The translations under genes and the position numbers were made by a program. This document shows, piece by piece, positions 52,308 through 63,503 of a DNA stretch of 64,000 nt (its first letter is position 1; each line of letters begins with the position of its first letter). The stretch is from Sclerotiophoma versabilis (Eukaryota > Ascomycota > Dothideomycetes > Pleosporales > Didymellaceae). The stretch spans positions 744,001 through 808,000 of the forward strand of contig JAAROD010000093.1 in assembly GCA_012274445.1 (NCBI GenBank), read 5' to 3'. The notes beneath the pieces are model-generated. The model made no database searches and was not told the origin of the DNA. It saw nothing but the letters and a program-made list of their open reading frames with translations.

Positions 52308-53017
52308 GCTGTGTCGGGAGAGAAGTGGCTGGCGGGCAGGTGATACGGCGATGTTGGCATGTTGAGGAAGCCGGCTGTTGTGTCGACTGCAAGCGAACTT
52401 GGACTGCCCTTGGGATCCACCATCGATGAGCTGTGAGCGAATTCATTGGGACCACGAGATGCATCGGCGTTGCTGCTTACCGCTCGCGTTGCCTTACAAG
52501 GTGGACCCCACGGCTGTGTTGGATGCAAACTCGGTGAGCAGCCCTCGTGTGCCAAGGGCTCATGTTCGACTTCCTCACAATCCAAGGCCCCTGTCTCTGC
52601 ATGCTCTTCCCAAGTGGCGACCGGCGCCAGCGCTCGAGAGGGAGCGGGTGTATGCAGCGTTGTTGGAGGCAGGTATGATGGTTGTACTGTTGTGGTTGAT
52701 GTCTCGTTCTAGTGCTCTGGTCAGGTCTGCTTTGCAACGGCCCGAGTCTTGCTTGTACTGACTGCTTCTGCGAGGAGACGCTCTATCTCCGCTCTGAGTC
52801 TCGCGTCTTCCGTATGCTCAGACACATGCTCTATCTGCCGCTGCTTAGTGATTCTGTACCTTGCCATCAAGCTGGGCAAGGCTTGCTGGACGCGGGAGGG
52901 AACCAGGCGGTTGTAGATGGCTGTGGTGTCTTCCCAAGTGCCTCGACCGTGCTTCCAGATTGCGGTCCTGATCGTGACAAGCAGTCGCTCATCCTCGGGT
53001 GTGAAAGACGGTGCCAT
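52166..53017 (-). CDS. SANT/Myb-like protein with poly-Ser tract
   Basis: Two exons (53017-52763 and 52708-52166) join in frame to about 264 residues. The N-terminal 70 residues look like a SANT/Myb-type helical domain: FTPEDERLLVTIRTAIWKHG, then GTWEDTTAIYNRLVP and LPSLMARYRITKQRQ, followed by a charged helix. The rest is Pro/Ser-rich and probably disordered, with 13 consecutive Ser encoded by a CTG/CAG repeat (52269-52307). The donor is GTCAGT; a GTACAAG site four bases further would change the frame. Probably a nuclear protein. It shares a divergent promoter with the BTB gene. Confidence 0.6.
52269..52307 (+). repeat. CTG trinucleotide repeat
   Basis: About 13 CTG units on the plus strand, read as Ser codons on the minus strand. 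Confidence 0.95.
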
Positions 53018-53238
53018 GCTGGAGGCCACAGGTCAGCTGCTGCACAGTAGGCAAAGTGTGTAGGGGTAATTTGAGAATCTGCGAAGCCAGAGCCCAGAGT
53101 TCAGCAGCAAGGTAGCATCTTGTAGTGCATCTTGTAGTGCCGGACGAGGGAGCAGCAAGACATCGCTCCCATCTCACAAAACGCACATCCCCTGCATCCG
53201 TTGACCAAGCGCATTAAGCCGTCTTCGAAGCGCAGTGC

Positions 53239-53431
53239 TGTACAGTACATACTGTAAATCACAGTACAGTACTGTACCAGAAACCCCTGTAATCGTCGTT
53301 CGACACGCCAGCGTGATCCCTGGCACGACACCAAGGGATGCCTCGATCAAGCTACCATCTTGTTCACACGCCTACAAGTCCAGCGTGATGTCTATCTGTT
53401 GGTCGTGAGCAACGACCCCGGCCAGCGTGAT
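53239..53431. promoter_or_regulatory. Divergent promoter with GTAC palindromes and three CCAGCGTGAT motifs
   Basis: GTACAGTACTGTAC at 53264-53277 is a perfect 14-bp palindrome in a run of GTAC words. CCAGCGTGAT occurs at 53308, 53380 and 53422. The same two signals mark the 5' flanks of the GPR1-type and PTR2-type genes. Regulatory role is inferred. Confidence 0.4.
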
Positions 53432-53599
53432 CTGACGATGCCGCACCTGAGCCGTCTTCGTGAGTGGCGAAAGGCCTTTAGCTTGGCATGCAAGGTCCGC
53501 AAAGGCATCATCGTCTATGCTACTGTACATACCGTACTCACCAGAGCGATGGTATCTGCTCGATGGTTTTGCATCCTGCTTTGCTGGCTGCCCGCCGTC

Positions 53600-54547
53600 A
53601 TGAGCAAACGCAAGCGCCAACAACACGCTGCCGCACCACCAAAGGCTGAGAGCATCACAGATGACGTCTCAGGCGACACCGTGAACATCTGGGTGGGCAA
53701 AGAAAATGCCTGCTTTGAGGCTTCCAAGTGTGTACTCGAGCAGGTGCCGTGGTTCCGGACGTTCGTCTCCCAGGACTGGCCCGCGACCGTGTATAGCTTG
53801 CCGGAAGACGATCCCGAACTGATGCGAATCGTGCTGAACGTGCTTCATCACAAGCTGTCGCGCCTTCGCCCAACAATGACGGTCTCGCAGCTGTTCGGGC
53901 TAGCCACGCTCTGCGAGAAGTACGACCTCGCACAGCTGCTCATCCCCCACGTAGAGTCACGCAGCTGGATCGATCAGCTCTGGCGAGCGGACGGGCCTGT
54001 GCACTCGGACTGGTGGATGTGGGTGTGGATCCTCGAGGCTTTCTACGGCAGCGAGGACGCGTGCCCCAGGCTCACTCGTACGCTCGACGTGATCGCTGGC
54101 AACATGAGCCAGGTGGACGGCGAATGGGTGTTTCAGAGCTCAGACAAGGAGTGCGCCGTGTCGGCCATAGAACATCAGAGCAGGTCGGTCGGCACGCTTG
54201 CCAGTAAGTTGTTCACTGGTGCATGCTGAGCGTTAGACTGACACAATCCAATCGCAGCGCAACTACAAGCGCGGCGTCACAAGCTCTGGGAAGCCTTTCG
54301 ACTCGGCTGCAAAGAGCTGCAACATATCTTGCTCAACCAGCAAGACCTCAGCTTTCGCAACATTGGGCTCATGGCCAAGTTACTCCAGTCCGATGCTCCA
54401 AAAGATCTGCCCTCCGACGCATCTCTGGCTGCGCAGCTGAGTCGCATCCAGCAAAAGCTACTCACGCCATACCGAGTCTTCGGCGAGCACCCAGTGAAGG
54501 GGCTGGTATCAGAGCATCTACGCCGCGTGAAGCCACAGAAGCAATGA
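53600..54547 (+). CDS. BTB/POZ domain protein
   Basis: Two exons (53600-54203 and 54258-54547) join in frame to 297 residues. After a basic N-terminus (MSKRKRQQH) the BTB fold reads DTVNIWVGKENACFEASKCV, then FRTFVSQDW, VYSLPEDDPELMRIVLNVLH and a long helix TVSQLFGLATLCEKYDLAQL. The remainder is helical with several Trp. Fungal proteins of this layout are mostly uncharacterised; BTB domains often mediate dimerisation or bind Cul3. The ATG at 53600 is chosen because the frame upstream lies in promoter-like sequence with the shared motifs. Confidence 0.75.
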
Positions 54548-55033
54548 TTGCAGTGTGAGGTTGGAGTTGTCACAGTCCTATAGATTCGGAGTGTGGGCTG
54601 CTGGTCTTATCAATAACTGCTTCGTCAGCCAAAGTTTTGATACCTAGCACTGAACTTGGGCGTCGTTCATACTGTCTAATTATTTAGCGACTCATAGCTA
54701 TCTCTCTTGTCATTGTACCGCTGTGCATGCTTTTCTGCCGCTAAGAGCTGATCTATCAGATAATGGAACGGAGCACCACGACAGGCAGTACGGTTAGGTT
54801 TCGGTTTCCAAATCAATCGGGGTACCTGTATGGACCTGAAGCTTCCATCTGTGGCCTGCCATTGTATGTGTATGTGTATTGTACCTGGGACACAATGAGC
54901 TGCCGTGGGGCTTGTTTAGGTCCCATGCTCTGTACCCATAAAAGCGGCAGTCTTCCATCTACAGCGAAGCAATGCTTTACAGAGAGATGGCAGAGGCTGA
55001 GAGACTTGTACAGGTAAAATTCAGTTTCCATCC
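54548..55033. other. Intergenic, may hide a 5' exon of the cyclin-like gene
   Basis: No convincing frame or splice pair. Listed because the next gene may be incomplete at its N-terminus. Confidence 0.4.
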
Positions 55034-55642
55034 ATGATGTTCACTCTCATCGTCATACAGGCAAAGCATCTCCCACCACCGATCAAGAAGGGAAACTCAC
55101 GTTGTCGGGAGAAGATTGTGACGCATCTCCTGACTACGCTTGCCGATGGAGATCTCTCGGTACAGGCCTGCTTCCTTGCAGTCCACCTCCTAGACCGTGT
55201 ACTCGGAGAGCGGTTGGTGAGGCAGGAGAGCGTTCCAGTGTTGGCGGCCGTCCTCGTCAAGACGGCGGGCGCTTATGAAGATGACGACTTCTGGGGTTGT
55301 AAAATTGCACGCGTCTGGCCTGGGGACAAAGCTTTCTTCAGGCGTAAGGAGGTGGAACTGCTCAAAGTTCTGGAGTATGAGATCGACTGGTCAGGTCCTC
55401 TGTTGTTCCTGGACGAGCTTTTGAACAAGCTGACCAGCATGCCCATCGTCTTGGATGGCCCTTCGCCAAGCTCTGCGGAAGTCACGGAATTCATTCTGAA
55501 GATCTCACTGCTCAACACCAGTCTGGTCCAGCAGCCATCTAGTGCTGTAGCTGCAGCAGCTTACTGTCTAGCTGTTTCGATGGTCGAAGAAGCACCATGG
55601 GTTCGTTGCTCTGCCATCTTACATCACATGCAGTACGACTGA
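55034..55642 (+). CDS. Cyclin-like protein
   Basis: Single frame of 202 residues. The cyclin-box signature is DLSVQACFLAVHLLDRVLGE, then VLAAVLVKTAGAYEDDDFWG, where the canonical box usually has AxKYEE, and ELLKVLEYEIDW. The second fold is short (VTEFILKISLLNT, AVAAAAYCLAVSMVEEAPW). Cyclins activate a CDK; the class is unclear. The product starts only about 40 residues before the box and is shorter than typical B-type cyclins, so an upstream exon may be missing or the protein may be degenerate. Confidence 0.6.
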   Translation: MMFTLIVIQAKHLPPPIKKGNSRCREKIVTHLLTTLADGDLSVQACFLAVHLLDRVLGERLVRQESVPVLAAVLVKTAGAYEDDDFWGCKIARVWPGDKAFFRRKEVELLKVLEYEIDWSGPLLFLDELLNKLTSMPIVLDGPSPSSAEVTEFILKISLLNTSLVQQPSSAVAAAAYCLAVSMVEEAPWVRCSAILHHMQYD

Positions 55643-56072
55643 CCCAACAAGACTACAGAGATGGAACAATTGTCTCGGCATCCGTTCGAGGACATCTTTC
55701 CAGTCATGTGTTCCATGTGCCGCTTTCACACGGAAGCAAAAGCAGGCTTTGTCGCTATAGACAATAGGTCTGAAGGGATTGCGGACTTTGTGACTTCTAA
55801 GATCACGGCAGGGTTCGTAGTAACAAGGCGGTACACCTTCAGTAGCGCGACTTGAGAGATCGAAACAGATCTAGCCTCTGCAGCTTCTGGCGAAAGTACA
55901 ATCGAGACCTTTTTTTGCTCTGTGATTATCAAAGTTATGAGTTATACCGGTGCTGCCTTGATTTGATATCTTGAGCCTGATATGCGACACCGACTGTGGG
56001 CGTACCACGCATCTTCTGTACCGCCAGCATTCGCGTCTTACTTCATCATGTGTGTGACGTATTCGGCACAGT
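55643..56072. other. Convergent intergenic region
   Basis: 3' flanks of the cyclin-like and GPR1-type genes. No other feature. Confidence 0.5.
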
Positions 56073-57112
56073 CTAGTCCTCGCCAGTCTTGCTGAACCCC
56101 AGATCGGAACCCAGGTCTACACGTGGGAGCAGACGGCTGCCAGCATGGACGTCCCAAGCCGACCCGCCAGTCTCTGCGGCCGACTTCTCTGACGGGAGTC
56201 GGAAGTGTCTCTTGCGGCCCTGCTCGCTCCACGGGAAGTGACCGACCGGGAGGGTAAAGAAGCTTGGACCAACAGCACGATCAGCCTGCTTGTCTTGAGA
56301 TGGATGGCACATCGTACTGACCTGTTTGAAGCATCTGCAATGCCAGCAAGCGCATTGTACCAGCCTAGCAAGGCAGATACGAGACCAAAGACTCCTCCCG
56401 CGACTATGCAGTGCTTCTCGGGGCTCTCGTCGTCATGCTGCAAGTAGCCAACGCTCAGCATGAGGAAGGCAAGATCGAGCGTGAAGAACAAAAGGAAGAA
56501 GGCAAACGACGATCGCAGCGTGCAGACAAGCAACACAGAAGTGAAGATGAACCAGCCCATCAGATACAGGCCGAAAGAGTCAAGGAAAGCTGCTTTGCTG
56601 ACTGCAACCAGGCTCGACTCGATTCCGGGGCCAACTGGGGCCAGAGCGATGGCGAACGACAGCCAGAAGCCTCCGTAAGACGAGAAGGCCGTAGCACCGA
56701 AGGTGTTGCCCAGAGCCATCTCCCTGGCGTTTGTTTAGTCTCATGTGGGAGGGTGCTACAGCTCGTGGGTACATACCACATGCCTGCAAGTAGCTGTACC
56801 AGTCCGCCGTAGCCGTACGCGGCAGCGACGACGAGGCTTGGCGATCCGATACTGCGCGTGTTGATGTTGATCAGCGACAGCAGAAAGGTCGTCAGGGCGA
56901 AAGCAGATAGTCCCAGAGGAGCAGGATTGGCAGATCTGCGCGGTAAAGGTCTGTACGAAGCCGGTGGATATTCGGCACGAGGGCCTCGCTGCGTTGGTCA
57001 GCCTCAGGGTCGAGCAGGACACACGGTGGAGAGCTGGGGGCATTGAGCAACTGTAGCGTCTTCTGTAGCAGTAGCTTACCACGATCTCGGTCTGTCTGCG
57101 AGCGACGGGCAT
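56073..57112 (-). CDS. GPR1/FUN34/YaaH-type acetate/ammonium transporter
   Basis: Six-span membrane protein of the acetate uptake transporter family, which moves acetate or ammonia-related substrates. Exons 57112-57080, 56988-56777, 56723-56322 and 56262-56073 join in frame to 278 residues. Signature pieces: RSANPAPLGLSAFALTTF (the N-P-A-P-L-G entry motif), YGGLVQLLAGMWEMALGNTF, GATAFSSYGGFWLSFAIAL, HCIVAGGVFGLVSALLGWYN and SFFTLPVGHFPWSEQGR. The C-terminal tail of about 45 residues is hydrophilic. The first exon is only 11 codons and is the least certain part. Confidence 0.88.
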
Positions 57113-57312
57113 AATGATCCACAGGTAGATTAGTCTGTCAGTCGCGATGCGTACTCCAAAGCACAGTACGTGAACAGCAGAGCGGCGAAAGCATATGTAC
57201 CGTACGGCAGACTATACAGCAGTCTGTACAGCGGACCCAAAGACGTTTTTGGTATGCTTCTCGCACCAACAAAGGGCTGAGATCTTTGCACGCGCCTGAC
57301 ACAGTAAATCTG

Positions 57313-57388
57313 CCAGCGTGATGCAGCCGGCCCAGCGTGATTTGCCTCGCATAGACCACCTATGCTACGCAATCGATACAGTACTGTA
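57313..57388. promoter_or_regulatory. Divergent promoter with paired CCAGCGTGAT and a GTAC palindrome
   Basis: CCAGCGTGAT at 57313 and 57332, GCATAGACCAC at 57349-57359 and the palindrome TACAGTACTGTA at 57377-57388. The combination recurs near 53.3 and 63.4 kb. Confidence 0.4.
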
Positions 57389-58141
57389 CCACACTAACAC
57401 GCTTTTGCACACTACTGCTATAATCTGGGGTGTATGGTGGAGGGAGTGCTTACAGTACACTGTAGTACAGTACAGTGGCTTGGTAGATCACTAGTGGGCG
57501 AACTTCGCACCATCGTCTACGCCCTCTTTCTGGCAGTTGTGCGTAGCCACAACACCACACTGATTGCAAACGTCACCATGTAGTACTGTTAAGTACTGGG
57601 TGCACCAAATATGTGGGGGTGTTTTTCTTCCCAATCCTCGAGCCGCCAGGAATAATGGCGAGTTCTTGGGAGTGCCATTTCTCGCGCTATTTCTCACGCT
57701 GTTTCTCACGCTTCCACGACAGACGCGGCTGAGAATCACGCTCGTCATAGATCAGCATGCGCCAGCAACACAGGTAACCGCCGGGCAAAGAACCGTACTG
57801 TGCAGTACGAACAGTGCTGTGTGCCGTCCTCTTTCCTTTCATGTACTGTAACCTGTGGGCCAACCTCAACCTTAGTTTACACGGACCGGGCTCAGCATAT
57901 CCTTACAGGTGTGATGGTTCTCGACTACGCATGTGTGCGTGCCTTGACAGTTTTGTGGACCAGTCGTGCGGGTATGATCGCCCTAATGCACTATCATGCA
58001 GCGTCCTTACAGCTGCCTATCTTGCTGGTCCTGTGCTGAATAGAGGCGATAGTCCCAAGTCGATCTCTTCGAACACGTTCTCAGGGCTCTACAGTACTCG
58101 CTTCAATACTTCTCCAAGAACACAAAGCCCCAATCTCTGCG

Positions 58142-59473
58142 ATGGAGTGGGAGGAAATCGCCCCGGGACACTGGTGCAGACAGCTCGACGGTATCGAGAG
58201 CTTCTTCCACTCGATGTCATCGGTCGCCACCCCTACCGGAATCGCTCATGCAATGGTCTCAGTCGGTGCCACGCTGCCCAAAGAAGTGGACTGCTCATTT
58301 GCGAGCCTCCAGAAGGCGTGGAAAAGCCTCCGGTATCACCATCCGCGGATTGCTTCAGCTGCAAGGAATGGTAACCTCTACTACAAGGTGCCGGACGACA
58401 GCGAGATGGCTGAGTGGCTCTCCAAGACGCTGATAATCGACCACTGTGCGGTCTCTAGCTTAGACGTGCTTGCAACGCTGAAGTCGTCTGAGACAGGAGT
58501 CCTGGTGTTTCTCCCTCGTACCCGCGAGATCTTCTTCCAAATCTCGCACGACCACATCGATGGCGTAGGCGCAATCATGTTTCTCTCCCTGCTACTTTCT
58601 GCGCTGAAGAATCCATCGGCAGACGTGACTTTTGGAGACGAGTACACCAACCTCTCGGACAGCCTCAGCCACGTCTTAGATCAAAACCCATCGAGTCCCC
58701 CGAGCGAGTTGCAAGCGAAGGGAGCGCACAGCCTAGCCCAGCACTTTGAATCAACGCCCTCGAGCCTCAGCCTTGGCTCTAAGGCCGCGCCACGATCCTC
58801 CTTCGCCGTGCGCTTGAAGCGTCTCGAGTTCTCTCCCGCCGAGACTGATCAGGTACGCAAAAGAGCACACTGCCACGGCATTACCGTCACGCATGCATGC
58901 CACAGCAGCGTGATACAAGCCTTGTACCATCTTTCCGACGGAGCTACAGGCACGTACAAGAGTCTCATCTTCGTCAGTCTTAGGCGCCGGCTTCGACAGA
59001 GGTCTGGCCACGAACAGTCCCCAGTCTCTGTGCACATGAGCGCCATACCTGTGGTACTGCCCGCATGCTGGAGAGGGTTTGGTCCCCTCGCGCAGAGTCT
59101 CAAATATGTGTACACCAAGTGCAGCGGAGAAAGGCACCAGGCCGCCTGGCACAAATCGATGTATCCACTCCTCAGCCAGGCACTGGAATCTGCAGGAGAC
59201 CCTCAAGTTCAGGTCTCCAGCCTGGGGGTTGTTGATGATCATCTGGGCCACGACGTAGACGACTTCTGGGTTGGTGGCGGATCGGCCACTGCGGACCTGG
59301 CGACTTATGTTTGGACGTTCAAGGGACGCTTGACTTTGGCAGTGTGGTATAACGATGCGTTCTATGAGGAAGCAGTCGTTGAGTTGTTTTTGCAAACGGC
59401 AAAATCGATGCTTGTCGCTCGTCTAGGGCTGTCGACGGGGGCAGCAGTCGAGGGCGGCAGTCGAGAGCTGTAG
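58142..59473 (+). CDS. Condensation-domain-like CoA-dependent acyltransferase
   Basis: Single-exon protein of 443 residues from the fungal acyltransferase group that includes trichothecene 15-O-acetyltransferase-like enzymes and condensation domains. The catalytic box is IFFQISHDHIDGVGAIMFL (H-x-x-x-D-G type). N-terminal HWCRQLDGIESFFHSM and the structural segment GAHSLAQHFE fit the fold. The second half contains SVHMSAIPVVLPACW, VSSLGVVDDHLG and TYVWTFKGRLTLAVWYNDAF, the bridge-like region. The substrate is unknown. No other biosynthetic backbone gene is visible nearby, so a secondary-metabolite role is unproven. Confidence 0.75.
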   Translation: MEWEEIAPGHWCRQLDGIESFFHSMSSVATPTGIAHAMVSVGATLPKEVDCSFASLQKAWKSLRYHHPRIASAARNGNLYYKVPDDSEMAEWLSKTLIIDHCAVSSLDVLATLKSSETGVLVFLPRTREIFFQISHDHIDGVGAIMFLSLLLSALKNPSADVTFGDEYTNLSDSLSHVLDQNPSSPPSELQAKGAHSLAQHFESTPSSLSLGSKAAPRSSFAVRLKRLEFSPAETDQVRKRAHCHGITVTHACHSSVIQALYHLSDGATGTYKSLIFVSLRRRLRQRSGHEQSPVSVHMSAIPVVLPACWRGFGPLAQSLKYVYTKCSGERHQAAWHKSMYPLLSQALESAGDPQVQVSSLGVVDDHLGHDVDDFWVGGGSATADLATYVWTFKGRLTLAVWYNDAFYEEAVVELFLQTAKSMLVARLGLSTGAAVEGGSREL

Positions 59474-60985
59474 TTGAGGACTGGTGGTACTGCCAGACGA
59501 CTGAAAACTAAGTACTTGCCCGTTGGTAGTTCAATGCATCATCCATCCCCTGCGCAGCAACGATCGTCGCTACAGTCCTATCAACGTACTGTGTTGTATG
59601 GTGTTGTATCGTACAGTACCTGCTGTCGCATGTACGTCCATTCGCTCTTGGCGTCCTGCGGCTAGCATGCATGTGGTTGCTTAGCCAGCACAATTCATAG
59701 CATGGCCATGTCATGCTACCGTAATCCACTAACTCTCTTCAGTGCAGCGGACTACTCTTGAATCATCCGAATGTTGTTAATCTTGGACAGCTGTGCTGCA
59801 AGCTCGATGTAGTACATCAAGTGTTCATACCGTAAGATCCCCCCTGTCTCCAGGAAAAACCAGTGCACAGGAAAAAACCTGCTCTTCCAAACTCTACTTG
59901 CGTAACTCTACACTTTAGCGACCTACTACCAGAACAACGTATACTTCACAGGAACGGCTTCTAATCCTTCATCTACAATAAGAAAAATACCAGCTCATGT
60001 CGCGTCTATCGTTAATCTTCACAGCATGCCTCAGACTTACAGGATCTTTGCACCCTTACTAAAGGATGTATTCGCAAAGATTGGCGCAGTTCGAGGATTT
60101 CATACCCTTTCTTAAGATACAGACAAAATCCTCGGGGCTTTGCGGGAGCTGATAAGCCGTGGTGTTGCTATCCGAAACGATCCGCTTCGGGGATGCTTAG
60201 GGCGCGTCGAAGGAAGCTAGCTTTAGGTACCTAGCGAGCTTATGTTAAGCAGTACGAGCATATGTTTTTGCATTATAAGGTATACTAGTCTCAATACAGC
60301 ACAAGCTCCCGGACAAGGTGTAGCACCTTTCTCGAAGCTTCTTCTGCCGTCATGACCAAAGAATAACACGACAAACAGCGAGAAGTCAATTTTTAGAACT
60401 AGCATCACCAAAAGCTTCAAGAATACCTGCCAGCGCTCGCAACGGTCTCTACAGGCCATCGCGCGACCCCCGCGTTGATTTGGCACCTATAAAACCGTTG
60501 TTGCGGCCTTAGGCGGCACAGACAGACAACCCCGTGGTGCTCCATCGATTATAGACGCCGCTAGAAAACCGGCTGCAGCGACTGTAATGCTAGGGACTCG
60601 CCCACTCAAGTCTGGATGAAAGATTGACACCTCCAGAATGAAAACTGCATTATCTGCGGACTAGCAAACTGGTCTAGCGGAGATGATGGGTCGCCAACTG
60701 AGTCGCTGCAGAGCTGATCCAGGAAGGACAGAGAGCTTCTCTGACCCTTCTGGTAAGTAAGTCTTAGCACTTGAGCCTTATGCCTTTCGAACAGATCTCT
60801 GCCTCCCACCCAGACAGTGTTTCCTTTACAAGTGCGGGCAGTCTTGGCTGCAACAGCTGCCAGTCCTGCGTCGCCCTCGACCATCTGCCGCTTTCCGAGG
60901 ATGCCATCTAGCAAATAGACTGTGGCGGAACAAGTCTCCAGGGAAGTCGCCTCAAATGCTGATCGGGAGCGAGGCCTGTCTCATA
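59474..60985. other. Intergenic, decayed sequence with a LINE 5'-end-like word
   Basis: No gene supported. AACACGACAAACAGCGAGAA near 60363-60382, followed by TCAATTTTTAGAA, resembles the LINE 5' ends at 18416 and 25750, but no LINE body follows. Confidence 0.45.
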
Positions 60986-63179
60986 TCAAGAAAGGCCCAA
61001 GAACCACCCATCCCGGTCGGTACCCTGCTTGCCAAACGAAGGGCTCTTCCAGTCCACAGTTACTGGGTAGTAGCAGTGCCCTCCGTCAACGCTAGTTCGT
61101 ACAGCTCTTACTCGTTGTCGCTTTGAGCTTCTTCGAGGCACGCTAGGCGTTCGGCTGGCAGACTGGCTCCCGAGATGGAAGCTTCGCGACGAGCGTGAAG
61201 CGCTCCTGCTAGGCAACCTGATCGGGCCGCCGACGTCGATGGGCTTCAGAAACGGCGCTGTGCTTGACACCCGGCTCGTAGCGTTGCGCAGGACATGATG
61301 CGTCGGGTTGGGGACAGCATCGTCTTGGTTGGACTCATCGTCCGCGGCCGTCTGCTGCAGATTGCATCGGCGGAAAAGAAGCCAGAATACGACCGTTGTG
61401 ACAGCCATGGCTCCGGCCAGTGAACCGTAGAAAACGACAAGGTATGGGTCGTGTGCCACTGCCGTCAACGCCATCGCACAGGCAGAGCCTACGCCGCCGA
61501 TGAGCAAGCCGATCGCTTGCACAACCACCTTCATCTCCTTTGGTGAGTGGTCGAAGGCGTACTCGAGTGCTGTCACGTATGCAAAGATCTCGCCAGCTGA
61601 AATCAAAAAGTACAGCGGCGCCTGAACCCAGACGTTGATCGAACTGGGACCGCAGCTCCCTGGCTGACCAGAACAGGGTGGCGACCTGTAGATGAGCACC
61701 TGCACAGCAGTAGCATACAGCATAGAGAGTGAAATGAAGACGAAGCCAACGGTGATGCGTGTTATGGGCGTCGGGTAGAGGCGACGGCGATGGAGGAAGG
61801 GATAGAGAAGCTCTTGTATCACGGGTCCGAGCACGATACAGCCGACCTGGTTCATGGCAGGCAGCAAGTCGTTCGGTGTGCCGTTGGTCTTCATCTGGCC
61901 GGCCTGGGAGATCAGATTGTTCTGCATCTGGTCGAAGCAGATGTAGAACATGACGAAGGCGACTCTAGACTACGAGTCAGCAGTGGTTCAGTGGTCACGC
62001 GCGTTGATGACGCCTTACAATACTCGACAAGCTTGGAGGCCCCGGGTCAGTTCGTTGAGAAGCTGGCCACTCCACGACACAACCCTCGAGCGGCGCTCAA
62101 GCTGGTAGACGGGATCTGCGTGCGCCATCTTGAACCCCTCTCGACACGCACAAGCGATGATCTTGATGGCTTCGGGGAGAGCGTTCTGCTCGCTAGCGAC
62201 CCTGACTGGAAAGGGTCAGTAAGCTAGACTGAAGGGCTACACCGCGTGACGAACGTACCGTAGTGATGCTTGCCAACGACAAGCATGCACAATGCGATGA
62301 GCATGAAGCCTAGCGTAAGCCCGTATGCAGCTGTGAAGCTAACGTGAGTTTCCAGGTACACCGTTGCGAACCAGGACAACGAGCCGATGTTGCCGATCCT
62401 GCACGAACGAACGAAGGGTCAATTGACGATTGCGCAGTCTAGGGTGGCAAGCTTACCAGTAGTACAGGTTGTAGATATACTGCAGAGTGATCTGGTAATC
62501 CGTGATCACTAGCTCTCCCGTCTCGAGCTGCACCAACCTGGACTCTGTTCTGGTTTGTTGGTCGGCGATGAATGGGACCATGATAGCACGAAAGCCCCCT
62601 CCGCCCAAACCGATCAAGACCATAGCGACAGCGAGCCCGGGGACACCCCATTCCTTCTCAAGGCTACTCGACAAGGAACTTGTCGTCAGGACGATGCATC
62701 CCAGACAGTACAGGGACGCGCTGACAACAAGGGTAGCGTAGCGCCCGAGGTAGCCATCCGCGACAATGGCCACGATGATGGGCGTGACGTAATAGAACAG
62801 GTAGAAAGCGCAGTATATGCGCGTCGCCATCGCTTGGCCAAGACCAAGAGCTCCGGATTCACGCTGCGTCCCACGGTGTGGCGGATGCTCCATGTAGTTC
62901 TCTGCGCGTCGAGCGATCAGCATCGCCATCTTCAGCGGATACTCAACGCGAGCCAGGTTCGGAACACGTACGCCACGGCGCGGTCAATCCCCAGAATGCT
63001 GCTCGTTCCCAGAACCCTATAATGCCCACGACCCATAGCCGCCAAGGTACGTCGTCTCTCACACGCCGCAGTTCTTTGGCGCGACCTGGTAGCTTGCTGC
63101 CTCTTTTCTTAGCCCCACAGCCATCACACCGCACCGTTAGACTGACGCACCTTCTGCTTTGTTCAACAGGAGAAGACAT
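60986..63179 (-). CDS. PTR2/POT-family proton-coupled peptide transporter
   Basis: Imports di- and tripeptides with protons across the plasma membrane. Exons 63179-62972, 62901-62457, 62398-62259, 62205-62024 and 61969-60986 join in frame to about 652 residues. N-terminal RVRDDVPWRLWVVGIIGFWE is helix 1, with ERAAFWG replacing the usual ERF-S/F-YYG. APWQNYMEHPP, IVAIVADGYLGRYATLV and VLIGLGGGGFRAIMVPFIAD follow (the last is the PTR2 signature region). The central GFKMAHADPVYQ loop and FDQMQNNLISQAGQM are typical. The C-terminal tail after the last span is long (about 110 residues) and Ser/Arg-rich. Confidence 0.85.
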
Positions 63180-63404
63180 CGGGGAAACTGCTTGACCGGT
63201 GGGTGAGGGTGAGGGTGAGGCAAGCCAACGCCTTTGAATGGGAATAGTATTGAATGAAGCAAGAGATGGAGGATGGATCAAGCCCAGTGATGACGCTAAC
63301 GAGAAGCAGCTACGTGTGTACCGCTGTCTCCCATATAGGCAGCGAAGTCAAAAGACGTATCTGGGGCAAGCGACAGGTCAAGTATCTCCTGCATAGACTA
63401 TGGT

Positions 63405-63503
63405 GCATAGACCACACTGTACGGCACGGTGCAGTACCGTACAGTACCGTACAGCAGCTCTACGCTCTGAGCACGTTTTTACAGGCCTACCATAATCACG
63501 CTG
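63405..63503. promoter_or_regulatory. PTR2-gene upstream region with GTAC palindromes and CCAGCGTGAT
   Basis: GCATAGACCAC at 63405-63415, several GTACNGTAC words at 63417-63455 and CCAGCGTGAT on the minus strand at 63494-63503, about 315 bases before the PTR2 start. Confidence 0.4.
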
